Origin: Saccharothrix luteola | GTDB taxonomy: Bacteria > Actinomycetota > Actinomycetes > Mycobacteriales > Pseudonocardiaceae | Length of the DNA stretch: 64,000 nt | Reading direction: 5' to 3' | Assembly: GCF_020859565.1 (NCBI RefSeq) | Contig: NZ_JAJHUO010000007.1 | Coordinates: forward strand, 248,001-312,000 | Shown here: positions 17,199 to 26,792 of the stretch, piece after piece | Position numbering within the stretch: position 1 is the stretch's first letter | Layout: every line of letters begins with the position of its first letter | Made by a program: the position numbers and the translations under genes | The notes under the pieces: generated by a model | The model's database searches: none | Told to the model about the DNA's origin: nothing | Seen by the model: only the letters and a program-made list of their open reading frames with translations

Positions 17199-20100
17199 TC
17201 AGCCGGCGGGATGACGGGCACTAGTCCCGAGGTCTGACGGCTCCTGCCCGCCGGGTGGTCCGGGCAGGTCGAGCAGGCCGCGGTCGAACGCGTTGGCCAC
17301 CGCCTCGGCCCGCCTGCTCGCGCCGAGCTTGGACATGATCCGGCTCAGGTGCACGCTGACCGTCTTCTCCGAGATGTAGAGCTCCTCGCCGACCTGGCGG
17401 TTGGTGCGGCCGAGCGCCACGAGCTCCAGCACGGACCGCTCACGCGGCGTGAACGGGTCGACCCGGTCACGCGGGTCGACGTCGCGCAACGCCACCCGGG
17501 CCCGCCGGGCGACCACGTCGAGCGCCTCGCGCAACGGCGCCGCGCCCAGCTCGTCGGCCACCGCGCTGGCCAGCCGCAACTGCGCCGCGGCCTCGTCGCG
17601 CCGGTCCGCGCCCAGCAGCGCCTCGGCCAACCGCCACCGGCACACGGCCTGCTCGAACACCGACCCGAAGCCGAAGCCGTCGACCGCGCCGCGCCACAGG
17701 TCCGGGTCGCCCGCGCCGGTCAGCCGCGACTCCTCGGCCGCGGCGCGCGCCAGCCACGCCCGCCCCTCCGGGCCGAGCTCGCCCGAGCGGGGGCTGCCCA
17801 TCTCGGCCGTCGTGCGCGCGTACTCGGCCAGCTCGCGGCCGGCCAGCACGGCCTGCTCCTCGGCCGCGTGGTCCTTGCGCCGCCGTGCCCGCGCGGCGAT
17901 CTCCACGTGCCCCGCCACGCCCAGGGCGGCCAGCCGGATGCCGGCCAGCATCCACTCGCCCTCCTTGCGCGACCAGCTGATCGCGTCGGCGACCCGGTCC
18001 ACGGCCAGCTCCGGCCGGCCGCGCCACAACGCCAGCTCGGCGCCCGTGCCGCCGGTGATCAGCGCGATCTGCAGGTCGCGGTGCCAGTCCTGGCGCAGCT
18101 CCCGGATCATCCGCTCGGCCTGCTCGAACTCGCCCCGGCTGACCGCCACGTGCGTGCCCGCCGCGGCCAGCCGGGCCGACACCGTGCTGGAGACCCGCAG
18201 GCCGGGCGGTTCGGCCGCGGTCGCCGCGCCGTCCCACTCGCCGCGGTAGTACCTGGTCAGCACCTGGAGGATGCGCAGCTCCAGGCCGAACGAGCTCCAC
18301 GTGAGGCCGGTCGCCTTGGCCCGCGCCACGCCCTCGTCGAACACCCGCCCGGCCTCGTCCAGCTCGCCGAGGTCGTAGTGGTGCAGGCCGAGGAAGTACC
18401 GGGCCCGCAGCTCGGTGCTGACCGCGTCCGCCTGCATCGCGCACTCCACCGCGGCCGTCAGGTGCTCGTGCGCCCGCGACACCTGGCCCTCGGGCTCGTC
18501 GAGCAGTCCCAACGTGGTCAACGCGTCGGCCACGGCCGACTCCGCGCACGCCGTGCGGCCGTCCGCCACCGCCATCTCGGCGCGCTGACGTGCCTCGACG
18601 TACTTGCGGTCGTGCCGCAGGCACGCGGCCCACACCGCCAGCACCCACGCGCGGGCCGGGCTCGCGGGCCGGTCCCGGACCAGCCGCCACGCCTCCTCCA
18701 CCGCGTGGTACTTCTCGTCCTCGGTGCCGTCGAGCACCTGCAACGCCTGCGCGAAGCGCCGCCACATGACGGCGGCCTCCTCGGGGTCCGACTCGTCGAT
18801 GACGGTGGTGCCGGTGCGGGCGAACGCGATGGCCCGCTCGGGCTGGCCGGCCGTGCCCGCCGCCCACGACGCGCTGCGCAGCAACGACAGCTCGGTCAGG
18901 CCCGGTGGCCGCTGGTCGGCGGGCACCGCGTGCCACAGCTTCAGCGCCTGCTCCAGGTGCCGCAGCGACTCGGCGGGCGCGCCGGCGGCCCGCGCCTCCT
19001 GCCCCGCGTCGACCGACGCCCGCAGCGCGCGGGGCAGGTCGTGGGCTTCCAGGCTGTGGTGGGCCAGCGCGGCGGCGGCGCCGCGGTCGTCGGACGACGC
19101 GAGCCGGTCCGCGTAGGCGGAGTGCAGCCGCACGCGTTCGCCGGGCAGCAGGTCGTGGTAGACGGCCTCGCGCAGCAGGGCGTGCCGGAACGTGTACACC
19201 TCGGCGCCGTCGACCACCAGCACGTGGTGCTGCACGGCCTCGCGCAGCACGCCGTCCAGGCCGACCTCGTCCATCCCGGCCACGTCGCGCAGCAGGTCGT
19301 GGCGCACGGACCGGCCGCCGACCGACGCGACGCGCACCAGGCGCTGCGCGTCCGGGGACAGGCCCTCGATGCGGGCCAGGAGCACCTCGGCCAGCGTCCA
19401 CGGCACCTCGCGGTCACCGCAGCAGGCGACCGCGATCAGCTCCTCGGCGAAGAACGGGTTGCCGTCCGAGCGCTCGGCGACCTCGAGCACCACGTCGTCG
19501 GGCAGGTCGTCGGCCAGCGCGGCGACGAACGAACGCGCGTCGATCGCGCTCAACGGGGTCAGGTCGAGCCGCTGCACGGCGGGCAGCCGCACCAGCTCGT
19601 TGAGCAGGGGTCGCAGCGGGTGGCTGCGGTGCAGGTCGTCGGACCGGTAGGTGCCGACGATGAGCAGCCGCTGCGCGCGCAACCGGGAGAACAGGAACGA
19701 CAGCAGGTAGCGGGTGGAGGCGTCGGCCCAGTGCAGGTCTTCGAGCACCAGCAGCACGGGCCGCTCCTCGGCCAGCTCGCCGAGCAGGCCGTGCACCGCG
19801 TCGAACAGCTGGAGCTGGCCGACGTCCTGCTCGGGACGGCGCCCGATCAGGTGCGACGGCAGGCCGGACACCGACGTGCTGCCGTCGTGGCCCGCGGGCA
19901 GCGCCAGCTCCGGCAGCAACAGGCCGAGCGCGGGCCGGGCCGCGACGTCGAGCAGACCGGCCTGCCGCACCTGCCCCAACGCCTCGGTGAAGGGCAGGTA
20001 CGGCAGGCCGGTCTCGCCGACGTCGAGGCAGCGGCCGTTGAGCACGAGCGCGTCGCCCGCCGTGGCGGCCAGCTCGTCCACCAGCCGGGTCTTGCCGACG

Positions 20101-20234
20101 CCCGCGTCGCCGGCGAGGAGGATCGCACCCGCCTCGCCGCGCGCGGCGTCGTCGAGGGCCGCGCGCAGCCTGGTCATCTCCCGGCTACGCGCCACCAAGG
20201 GGATTCCGGAACCGATGCGTGCCACACCAGGCAT
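17199..20234 (-). CDS. LuxR-family regulator with AAA/NACHT-like ATPase (LAL type)
   Basis: 1011 residues from ATG at 20234; upstream codons in this frame overlap the small neighbour gene. The ATPase P-loop is GDAGVGKT (residues 42-49) with Walker B LLVLEDLHWAD near 150-165. A long helical-repeat middle part (about 330-900) follows. The C-terminal LuxR helix-turn-helix reads LTPRERSVLELVALGRTNRQ ... SEKTVSVHLSRIMSKLG. LAL proteins are ATP-dependent activators of sugar or secondary-metabolite operons (MalT relatives); the inducer is unknown. The start lies 12 bp after the small 62-residue gene, so they share a transcript. It may govern the downstream ABC exporter. Confidence 0.9.
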   Translation of the reverse strand: MPGVARIGSGIPLVARSREMTRLRAALDDAARGEAGAILLAGDAGVGKTRLVDELAATAGDALVLNGRCLDVGETGLPYLPFTEALGQVRQAGLLDVAARPALGLLLPELALPAGHDGSTSVSGLPSHLIGRRPEQDVGQLQLFDAVHGLLGELAEERPVLLVLEDLHWADASTRYLLSFLFSRLRAQRLLIVGTYRSDDLHRSHPLRPLLNELVRLPAVQRLDLTPLSAIDARSFVAALADDLPDDVVLEVAERSDGNPFFAEELIAVACCGDREVPWTLAEVLLARIEGLSPDAQRLVRVASVGGRSVRHDLLRDVAGMDEVGLDGVLREAVQHHVLVVDGAEVYTFRHALLREAVYHDLLPGERVRLHSAYADRLASSDDRGAAAALAHHSLEAHDLPRALRASVDAGQEARAAGAPAESLRHLEQALKLWHAVPADQRPPGLTELSLLRSASWAAGTAGQPERAIAFARTGTTVIDESDPEEAAVMWRRFAQALQVLDGTEDEKYHAVEEAWRLVRDRPASPARAWVLAVWAACLRHDRKYVEARQRAEMAVADGRTACAESAVADALTTLGLLDEPEGQVSRAHEHLTAAVECAMQADAVSTELRARYFLGLHHYDLGELDEAGRVFDEGVARAKATGLTWSSFGLELRILQVLTRYYRGEWDGAATAAEPPGLRVSSTVSARLAAAGTHVAVSRGEFEQAERMIRELRQDWHRDLQIALITGGTGAELALWRGRPELAVDRVADAISWSRKEGEWMLAGIRLAALGVAGHVEIAARARRRKDHAAEEQAVLAGRELAEYARTTAEMGSPRSGELGPEGRAWLARAAAEESRLTGAGDPDLWRGAVDGFGFGSVFEQAVCRWRLAEALLGADRRDEAAAQLRLASAVADELGAAPLREALDVVARRARVALRDVDPRDRVDPFTPRERSVLELVALGRTNRQVGEELYISEKTVSVHLSRIMSKLGASRRAEAVANAFDRGLLDLPGPPGGQEPSDLGTSARHPAG

Positions 20235-20245
20235 GCTGTCACACC

Positions 20246-20434
20246 TCAGGCGGCGTCGCGGTGGCCATTTCCGGTGCCCGGCACGTCCGGGCCGGCGTGG
20301 TGGCCGAGCCGCCGCCACCAGGACCGCCTCGACCGGTGGGTCCGCCGGCCGACGCGGTAGTCCGCCGCGTCGGCGCGCAGCGCGGCCTGCCGGTAGTCGA
20401 TCTCCGCCTTCAAGGACTCGGGCGTCCACTCCAT
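20246..20434 (-). CDS. Small conserved-looking basic protein upstream of the LuxR regulator
   Basis: 62 residues. ATG at 20434 is fixed by GAGGAGC 5 nt upstream; an open extension to 20506 has no such site. It starts MEWTPESLKAEIDYRQAAL and is rich in Arg and Trp (RRTHRSRRSWWRRL), with no signal peptide or membrane span. It ends 12 bp before the LuxR-type ATPase gene and must be cotranscribed with it. I do not recognise a family; a small partner or regulator of the large protein is a guess. Confidence 0.68.
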   Translation of the reverse strand: MEWTPESLKAEIDYRQAALRADAADYRVGRRTHRSRRSWWRRLGHHAGPDVPGTGNGHRDAA

Positions 20435-20536
20435 GACTTGCTCCTCGTGTCGTTCCGCTTCTCTCTGGTGACACGAAGAGTCGTCCTGAGGCGCAGGTGC
20501 GGGCATCGGGCGTTCACGTGGGTTGCCGCGCTGGTC

Positions 20537-20579
20537 CCCTTACCCGCCGCCGTAAGGGGTGGCAGACGGCGGGTAAGGG
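20537..20579 (-). terminator. Inverted repeat downstream of the chitinase gene
   Basis: CCCTTACCCGCCG (20537-20549) pairs perfectly with CGGCGGGTAAGGG (20567-20579); an alternative shorter pairing CCCCTTA/TAAGGGG is nested inside. It lies about 38 bp after the chitinase stop and upstream of the small gene at 20434, so termination is likely, though two mutually exclusive stems could also switch. Confidence 0.6.
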
Positions 20580-20616
20580 ATGCCTCAGCGGCGCGTCAGA
20601 GCAGGTCAGGCACCCC

Positions 20617-22953
20617 TCAGCAGGCGCCTTGGTCGCGCCAGACGCCCCACTCGCCGGTGGTGCCCGGCTCCTCGCCCTGCGTCCACCACTTCGCCTGCCA
20701 GCGCTTGCCCCGGTGGGAGACCTCGTTGCCGCCGTTGTAGACCTTGGCGCGGTCCCACGCGGGCACGGTGCAGCTGGGCTGGTCGGTCGTGGTGGTGGTG
20801 GTCGTGCTGCTGGTCGGGTCCGGGCCGCCGCCACGCGGGTGGTCGGAGGCGATGGCGTAGGACCGGCCGCCGAACGTGAGCTTGACGTTCGACGGCGACG
20901 CGATCGGCAGCTGGTAGCTCAGCGCGACGTCCACCGACGCGCCGGGCGCGAGCGACTGCCAGGTCGGCAACGTCAGCTCGACGTGCTGGAAGTCGCCCCT
21001 CAGGCCGCCGACGTTGCTGCCGGAGTGCCCCTTGGCGGTGACCCGCAGCCCGAAACCCGACTGGTCGGCCATGCTGCCCGGCGCGCTGGTGCCGTAGTCG
21101 AACTCGATCTTCGTCCCGCCCGGCAGGGTGGTGGTCGAGCGGTTGGTCAGCTTCAGCTTGGGCGTGATCGGGTAGTTGCTGTCACCCAGCGCGAACCCGG
21201 AGACGGTGGCGCTCACGTCCAGCACCTGGCCCGGCGTGGCGCCGGCGGCCTTCCGCGCGCCGTACGGCGCCGCGCCGCGCAACCCCTCGTTGATCTTGGT
21301 GAGCAGGGTGTCGCCGACCGTGTACTGGCCCTTGGCGCTGTCGAAGCGGTAGTCGCCCGCCAGCTCCCAGATCATGATGCCGCCGATGCCCTTGTCCGCC
21401 ACGTACTTCGCCTTGGCCGCGATGGACTGCTCGTCCTCAGTGGACAGGAAGACCTTCTTGTCCGCGTTCCACAGCCACGGCGAGGTGAGCGTGCTGTCGT
21501 AGAACCGCTGGTACGAGCCGGAAACCCGGTCGGTCGGGTCGTTGGCCGGGTCCAGACCGTGCTGGGCGAGGTAGTCCGGCGTGATCTCGTTCTCCAGGTT
21601 CTTGGCGTGCCACATGGGGTTCACGCCCGACGGCACCTCGGCGCCGCCCGCGGTGGAGTCGTGCCACAGGTTGTCGATGCCGACCGCGCCGTTGCCGCAC
21701 GGCGTGGTCGAGCCGACGCTCGAACCCGTGCCGGGCGGGCACTTCGCCTGGTCCGGCAACGCGGCCCGACCCCACAGCCCGTTCGTGCCGCCCGTGACGC
21801 CCTGCCAGCCGCGGCTGTAGAACGGGACGCCGATGTTGATCCGGCCGGCCTGCATCGCACCGCGGTAGTAGTGGTAGGCCCAGTCGGTGTTCAGGTAGCC
21901 CATGCCCTCGTACTGCGGCGCGGTGTAGACGCCGCCGGCGGCCAGCTCGCCGTCCTTGCCGTCGTCGTAGAGCGCGGCGTTCGGGCCGACGAAGTGGTTC
22001 CACGACCCGTGCAGGTCGTAGCTCATCACGTTCAGGTAGTCGAGGTAGCGGGTGACCTGGTAGGCCTCCTGACCGCGCAGCAACCAGCCGGACGCGGGCA
22101 CGGCGGCGGTGAGCAGGTAGTGCTTGCCGTCCTGTGCCGAGGCGCGGTCCAGCTTCTCCCGCAAGGTCTTCATGATCTTCTCGTAGCCGGCCCACAGCGT
22201 GCCGCGGTTGGCGTTCGAGATCCAGAAGTCGTCCGGGTTGCCCGCGTGGTTGTTCGACGTGGCGTACTCGTAGTCGATGTCCACGCCGTTGAACCCGTAC
22301 TTCCGGATGAAGTCGACGGCCGAGTCCGCGAAGGCGTCCACAGTGGACTGCGGCTGCGCGCCGAGCTTGTAGAACCCGCCGGAGGCGTTGCGCGTGCCGT
22401 CCGGGTTGAAGAAGCCGCCGGTCTCCGCCCAGCCGCCGACCGAGATCAGCGTCTTCACGTTCGGGTGCTGCTTCTTGTACTTGGCGAGCAGGTTGAAGTG
22501 CCCCTTGTACGGCACGGACGGGTCGAGCTCGACGCCCGGCCAGGTCATGCCGGTGGAGGCGTTGTCCGGGCCGTCGGGGCCGACCGAGACCCGGTTCTGC
22601 GCGTCGACGTGCGCGAACGCGTAGTTGAGGTGCGTGACCTTGGTCCACGGGATGTCGGACGCCAGGTAGGCGGGCGTGCCGTTGCGGCCCGTGCGCCAAC
22701 TGGTGAAGTAGCCGATGACGCGGCGGGAGTGCGCGGCTCCCAACGACTCCCGGCCCTCCGTGTCGTAGACGGAGCAATAGGGCACGGCGACGCCGGGGGT
22801 CTGGTAGAGCCCGTCGGGACGGCACTCCTCCCCCGCGGCGGCGGCGCTGGGTGACGTCGGGGACACGACGGCGACGACGAGTCCGGCCACCGCGGCCAAC
22901 AACGCCACGAGCGGCGACAACCTGGTTCTCCCGGGCTTGAATCTCTGGGGCAC
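20617..22953 (-). CDS. Secreted GH18 chitinase with chitin-binding domain
   Basis: 778 residues. GTG at 22953 is chosen because AGGAGG lies 10 nt upstream and the operators would otherwise fall in the gene; a GTG three codons earlier is too close to that site. A signal peptide ends near PTSPSAAAAG. The GH18 barrel carries NGVDIDYEY, where E229 is the proton donor; the first position of the DxxDxDxE motif is Asn, not Asp. SVGGW, MSYDLHGSW and MIWELAGD are further GH18 marks. A beta-sandwich (about 590-700), a Thr linker and a C-terminal CBM5/12 chitin-binding module (AWDRAKVYNGG ... W) follow. Two DasR-type operators sit in its promoter, linking expression to amino-sugar supply. Confidence 0.93.
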   Translation of the reverse strand: MPQRFKPGRTRLSPLVALLAAVAGLVVAVVSPTSPSAAAAGEECRPDGLYQTPGVAVPYCSVYDTEGRESLGAAHSRRVIGYFTSWRTGRNGTPAYLASDIPWTKVTHLNYAFAHVDAQNRVSVGPDGPDNASTGMTWPGVELDPSVPYKGHFNLLAKYKKQHPNVKTLISVGGWAETGGFFNPDGTRNASGGFYKLGAQPQSTVDAFADSAVDFIRKYGFNGVDIDYEYATSNNHAGNPDDFWISNANRGTLWAGYEKIMKTLREKLDRASAQDGKHYLLTAAVPASGWLLRGQEAYQVTRYLDYLNVMSYDLHGSWNHFVGPNAALYDDGKDGELAAGGVYTAPQYEGMGYLNTDWAYHYYRGAMQAGRINIGVPFYSRGWQGVTGGTNGLWGRAALPDQAKCPPGTGSSVGSTTPCGNGAVGIDNLWHDSTAGGAEVPSGVNPMWHAKNLENEITPDYLAQHGLDPANDPTDRVSGSYQRFYDSTLTSPWLWNADKKVFLSTEDEQSIAAKAKYVADKGIGGIMIWELAGDYRFDSAKGQYTVGDTLLTKINEGLRGAAPYGARKAAGATPGQVLDVSATVSGFALGDSNYPITPKLKLTNRSTTTLPGGTKIEFDYGTSAPGSMADQSGFGLRVTAKGHSGSNVGGLRGDFQHVELTLPTWQSLAPGASVDVALSYQLPIASPSNVKLTFGGRSYAIASDHPRGGGPDPTSSTTTTTTTDQPSCTVPAWDRAKVYNGGNEVSHRGKRWQAKWWTQGEEPGTTGEWGVWRDQGAC

Positions 22954-23001
22954 GACCGGCACACCTCCTGCACGAGGCGGCGGCCACGACGCAGCCACTG
23001 A

Positions 23002-23044
23002 ACCGTAAATAGGTCTAGACCTCTCTGTCAATAGGTCCAGACCA
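23002..23044 (-). promoter_or_regulatory. Chitinase promoter with two DasR-type operators
   Basis: On the minus strand a perfect -35 TTGACA (23026-23031) and a -10 TACGGT (23002-23007) are 18 bp apart. The spacer contains the palindrome AGGTCTAGACCT (23011-23022). A second, imperfect copy AGGTCCAGACCA (23033-23044) overlaps the upstream edge of the -35. Both match the DasR-responsive element core. The start codon is about 50 bp downstream of the -10. Confidence 0.82.
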
Positions 23045-23228
23045 CCAACGGCCGACTCGCGACGGCCACCCGGCGTGAGGCACTGGGCCCCGGATCCCGC
23101 TCCCGTCGGGCGTCACCCCCTCGGAAGAGGGACGTTCCGCCTCCGGACCGGATGCGCGTGGGACGTTGGCCTTCACCCGGTCAAGCGCGGGGCCACACGT
23201 CGCCCGCCGTCACCGTCGGAGGCCACCG

Positions 23229-23891
23229 ATGTCCTACTCGATCACGCCGGCTCTCCTCGAGCTGAGCATCACCGACGTGTTCGACTACCAGTACCCGGAG
23301 TTCGTCACCGCCAACGGCCTCACCGGGGGTGGCGGCTACGAGAACTGGGCGCTCGTCACCTACCTGCTCTACCTGCGCTACCGCCACGGGCAGTTCGACT
23401 ACCAGCGCGAGTACCCCGCGGGCGCGAAGGGGGGAAGGCGGGTGCGGGTGGACCTCGCGTTCAACCCGAACATGGTCACCGCCGGCACGCCGCTCATCCT
23501 GACCGAGTGGAAGTGCAACCCGGACCGCACCGACCTGGAAACCGCCTGCACCCAGGACGTCCAGAAGTTCGTCGACATCCTCGAGTACTACGGCCCGCGG
23601 AAGATCTACCCGCTCCCGCTCGTCTTCGGCATCGGACCGGACGGTCCACCGCTCGCCAAGGGGTTCACCACTTACAGTTTCGGCGACGGCCTGGCCCTCT
23701 ACACGTCCGGTCCGGGGACCTGGAGCCCCCTCGGTCTCCTCGGCTACACGTGGTACGAGCACCAGCCGCTCCCCGAGCAGGCCGTGCCGGACAGCGCCCC
23801 GGCCGACCGGGCGCCGATCACGGACCACCCGAGCCGACCGCGGGCACCGCTGCCCCGTCGCGCGGAGGAGGACCTGGCCGAACCGGTCTGA
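23229..23891 (+). CDS. Uncharacterised protein with PD-(D/E)XK-like motif
   Basis: 220 residues from ATG at 23229, with GGAGG 6 nt upstream. No signal peptide. I do not recognise a named family. The segment RVRVDLAFNPN ... LILTEWKCNP has the spacing of a restriction-endonuclease-like core: an aspartate at a strand end, then about 20 residues on an E-x-K on the next strand. An earlier glutamate (FVTANGL ... YENWAL) could complete the site. The last 45 residues are Pro/Arg-rich and probably disordered. It stands alone between the divergent chitinase gene and the convergent SARP gene, 24 bp away. Nuclease activity is inference only. Confidence 0.7.
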   Translation: MSYSITPALLELSITDVFDYQYPEFVTANGLTGGGGYENWALVTYLLYLRYRHGQFDYQREYPAGAKGGRRVRVDLAFNPNMVTAGTPLILTEWKCNPDRTDLETACTQDVQKFVDILEYYGPRKIYPLPLVFGIGPDGPPLAKGFTTYSFGDGLALYTSGPGTWSPLGLLGYTWYEHQPLPEQAVPDSAPADRAPITDHPSRPRAPLPRRAEEDLAEPV

Positions 23892-23915
23892 ACGCCCCGG
23901 TCGACGCGGACGCGG

Positions 23916-26792
23916 TCAGACCGAGGTCGTCGCGCGGGCGCGCGCCAGGCGTTCCCGCACCTGGTCGGACTCCGGGGCGCCGAGCTCGGTGAACAGCGCC
24001 AGCGCCCGCTGCCAGTGCGCCACCGCGCCGGGCAGGCCCTGCCGGTCGAACACCGTGGCCAGCCGGTCGTGCGCCATCGCCTGGTGGTACGGGCTCGCCG
24101 CGGCCGACGCGACCGACAGCGCCGTGCGCGCCGACGTGACGGCCTCGCCGCCCTCGCCCGACTCCAGCAGCACCATCGCGAGGTCGGTGTGGCAGGTCGA
24201 CTCACCGCACTGCTCGCCGACCTCGCGGTACATCGTCACCGCCGCCCGCAGCCACGTCTTGGCCTCGTCGTAGCGGCGGGACGCCAGGTGCAGCAGCCCG
24301 AGGTTGTGGTGCGCGTTCGCCTCGGCCCACCGCGACCCGGCCGCCCGGCTGACCTCCAGCGCCTCCCGGTAGGAGGCCTCCGACTCGTCCACCCGACCCA
24401 GGAACGCCAGCATGTCCGCCACCGCCGTCAGGGCTCTGGCCTGCGCGTTCACGTCGCCGGACGCCCGCGCCACCTCCAACGCCTCGCGATGCCGGTCCAG
24501 GGACTCGTCCATCCGCTGGAACTGGGCCAGCGCGATGCCCAAGTTGAACAGCATCACGAACCTCGCCTCGGGGTCGCCGAGGGTGGTGGCCGCCTCCAGC
24601 GCGGCCTCCGTCGTGCGCAGCCACGTGGTCCGGTCCGCGCGCAGCCAGAGGAACCGCGACAGCGTGTACGGCAGCTGCCAGGCGTGCACCAGCCACCCCG
24701 GGTCCGAGCCGGGCGCGGCGGCCAGCTCGGCGGCGGCCACGATGTTGCCCTGCTCGGCGTCCAGCCAGGCGCTCGCCTCCGCCGAGCCGTGCAGCTTCGG
24801 CACCTCCAGCGGCACGTGCTCGGGCGCGACCCGCACGCTGCTGCCGCGCGTGACCGGCAGCCGCCCGTCGGCCAGGTCCGCGCAGTGCAGGTAGAAGTCG
24901 AGCATCCGGCTGGTCGCCTCGTGCCGCACGGGCGCGGGCAGTTCGGCGGCCAGCGTCCGCATGTAGACGCGCACCAGGTCGTGCGCCCCGTAGCGGCCGG
25001 GCTCGTTGACCGACAGCAGGTTCGCCGCCGTCAACGCGTCCAGCGCCCGCTGCGCGTCGCCGACCCGCACCTGCGCCATGGCGGCCACCACGAACGCCGT
25101 GACGTCCGGGCCGGGGTGCAGGCCGAGCAACGCCAGCAACCGCGCCGGCAGCGGCGGCAGCGCCCGGCGTGACGCGTCCAGCGCCGCGCGCACCGTGGAG
25201 TCCTCGTCCTCCAGGCCGAGGGCGGCCAGCCGGCCGTGCTCGTCGTCCAGCTCGGCGACGAGCTCGGCCACGCGCAACGTCGGCGCGACGGCGAGGCGGG
25301 CGGCGGCGATCCGCAGCGCCAGCGGCAGCCCGTCGCACAGCACGGCCAACCGGCGCAGCGCGGCGGCCTCCGTGCCGTCCCGGCCCGCGACCCGGCTGAC
25401 CACGGCCACCGACGCGTCCGGGTCCAGCATGTCCAGCTCCACCAGCCGCGCCTCGGCGTGCGCGACCAGCCCGACCAACCGCCGGCGCGACGTGACCAGC
25501 ACGCACGACGGCGGTCCGGGCAGCAGCGGTAGCAGCTCGGTCGAGCCGCGCGCGTTGTCCAGCATCACCACCATGCGCCGGTCCGCGATGAGCGTGCGGA
25601 ACAGCGCCGACCGCTCCTCGACCGTGACCGGGATGTCCGGCGACGGCACGCCCAGCGTGCGCAGGAACCGGCTCAGCACCTCGCCCGCGCCCAGCGGCTC
25701 CTGGTTCGGGTCGTAGCCGTGCAGGTCGACGTACAGCTGGCCGTCCGGGAAGTCCTCGCGCACGCGTTGCGCCCAGTGCAGGGCGAGCGCGGTCTTGCCC
25801 ACGCCGGCCGGGCCCGTGACGACGAGGACCAGCCCGCCCTCCGGGTAGGAGGCCAGCAGGCCGTCCAGGCGCTTGAGCTCGTCGTCGCGGCCGATCAGGG
25901 ACGCCGAGACGCGCGGCAGCTGCGCGGGCGTGATGGCGGGCGAGGACTCGGCGGCCGGCCGCACCTCCATCGGCCTGGTCGGGCGGTCGGGCTCGGGGTT
26001 CTCCCCCGCCAGCACGGCCTGCTGGAGCTTGCGCAGCTCCGGGCCCGGCTCGACGCCGAGCTCCTCGACCAGCACCCGGCGTGCCTCGCGGTAGACGGCC
26101 AGCGCCTCGGCCTGCCGCCCGGCCTGGCACAGCGCGCGCATCAGCAGGCCGTGCCCGCGTTCCCGGAGGGGGTGCTCGCCGACCAGCGTGGTCAGCGACG
26201 GCACCAGCTCCGCGCCTCGGCCGATCAGCAGCAGCAGTTCCGCCCGCTCCTCCAGCACCGCGAGCCGGCGTTCGACCAGCCGGCCGCGCTCGACCTCGGC
26301 GAACAGGCCCGCGACACCGCCGAGCGGCTCGCCGCGCCACAGGCCGAGCGCCTCGTCCAGGGCGGTGGCCGCCGCGATCAGGTCGCCGGACGCGCGCAGG
26401 CGGGCCGCGGACACCACGCCGCGCTCGAACTCGTCCAGGTCGACCTGCTGGGGGTCCACCCGGAGCAGGTAGCCGTCGCCGACCGAGGTCAGCAGCTCGG
26501 CCGGGGCGCGGCGGGCGCGGCTGGGCTCCAGCGCGCGGCGCAGCCCGGCGACGTAGGTCTGCACCAGGTTGACCGCGCTGGTCGGCGTGTTGTCGCCCCA
26601 GACGGCCTCGATGATCTGGTCGCGGCTGACCGGCGCGTTGCGGGCCAGCAGCAGCACCGCCAGCACCGCACGCTGCTTGGCGGCGCCGAGGTCGACCTCC
26701 CCGCCACCGCGCACCGCCCGGAGCAGGCCGAGCACCTCGAACCGCAAGCGCTCGCCGCCGCCGTCTGCCACCGACCGATCCTTCGCCGACAC
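23916..26792 (-). CDS. AfsR/SARP-family transcriptional regulator with NB-ARC and TPR domains
   Basis: 958 residues. In order: an OmpR-like winged helix (about 15-105, with AAKQRAVLAVLLLARNAPVS), a bacterial transcriptional activation domain (about 112-257), an NB-ARC ATPase with P-loop GPAGVGKT near 330, and about 230 residues of tetratricopeptide repeats at the C-terminus (ALEVSRAAGSRWAEANAHHNLG). This is the AfsR type of SARP activator, which couples ATP binding and protein contacts to activation of secondary-metabolite genes. No biosynthetic cluster is in the window, so its target is elsewhere or just beyond. The GTG start at 26792 has no strong ribosome site. Confidence 0.92.
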   Translation of the reverse strand: MSAKDRSVADGGGERLRFEVLGLLRAVRGGGEVDLGAAKQRAVLAVLLLARNAPVSRDQIIEAVWGDNTPTSAVNLVQTYVAGLRRALEPSRARRAPAELLTSVGDGYLLRVDPQQVDLDEFERGVVSAARLRASGDLIAAATALDEALGLWRGEPLGGVAGLFAEVERGRLVERRLAVLEERAELLLLIGRGAELVPSLTTLVGEHPLRERGHGLLMRALCQAGRQAEALAVYREARRVLVEELGVEPGPELRKLQQAVLAGENPEPDRPTRPMEVRPAAESSPAITPAQLPRVSASLIGRDDELKRLDGLLASYPEGGLVLVVTGPAGVGKTALALHWAQRVREDFPDGQLYVDLHGYDPNQEPLGAGEVLSRFLRTLGVPSPDIPVTVEERSALFRTLIADRRMVVMLDNARGSTELLPLLPGPPSCVLVTSRRRLVGLVAHAEARLVELDMLDPDASVAVVSRVAGRDGTEAAALRRLAVLCDGLPLALRIAAARLAVAPTLRVAELVAELDDEHGRLAALGLEDEDSTVRAALDASRRALPPLPARLLALLGLHPGPDVTAFVVAAMAQVRVGDAQRALDALTAANLLSVNEPGRYGAHDLVRVYMRTLAAELPAPVRHEATSRMLDFYLHCADLADGRLPVTRGSSVRVAPEHVPLEVPKLHGSAEASAWLDAEQGNIVAAAELAAAPGSDPGWLVHAWQLPYTLSRFLWLRADRTTWLRTTEAALEAATTLGDPEARFVMLFNLGIALAQFQRMDESLDRHREALEVARASGDVNAQARALTAVADMLAFLGRVDESEASYREALEVSRAAGSRWAEANAHHNLGLLHLASRRYDEAKTWLRAAVTMYREVGEQCGESTCHTDLAMVLLESGEGGEAVTSARTALSVASAAASPYHQAMAHDRLATVFDRQGLPGAVAHWQRALALFTELGAPESDQVRERLARARATTSV

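Noticed and set aside
17349..20360. A 1003-codon plus-strand frame opposite the LuxR-type ATPase gene
   Set aside because: Shadow of a gene with intact P-loop and LuxR helix-turn-helix.
20507..20616. Possible riboswitch because of two alternative stems
   Set aside because: It lies downstream of the chitinase stop and no conserved aptamer core is visible; a terminator is the simpler explanation.
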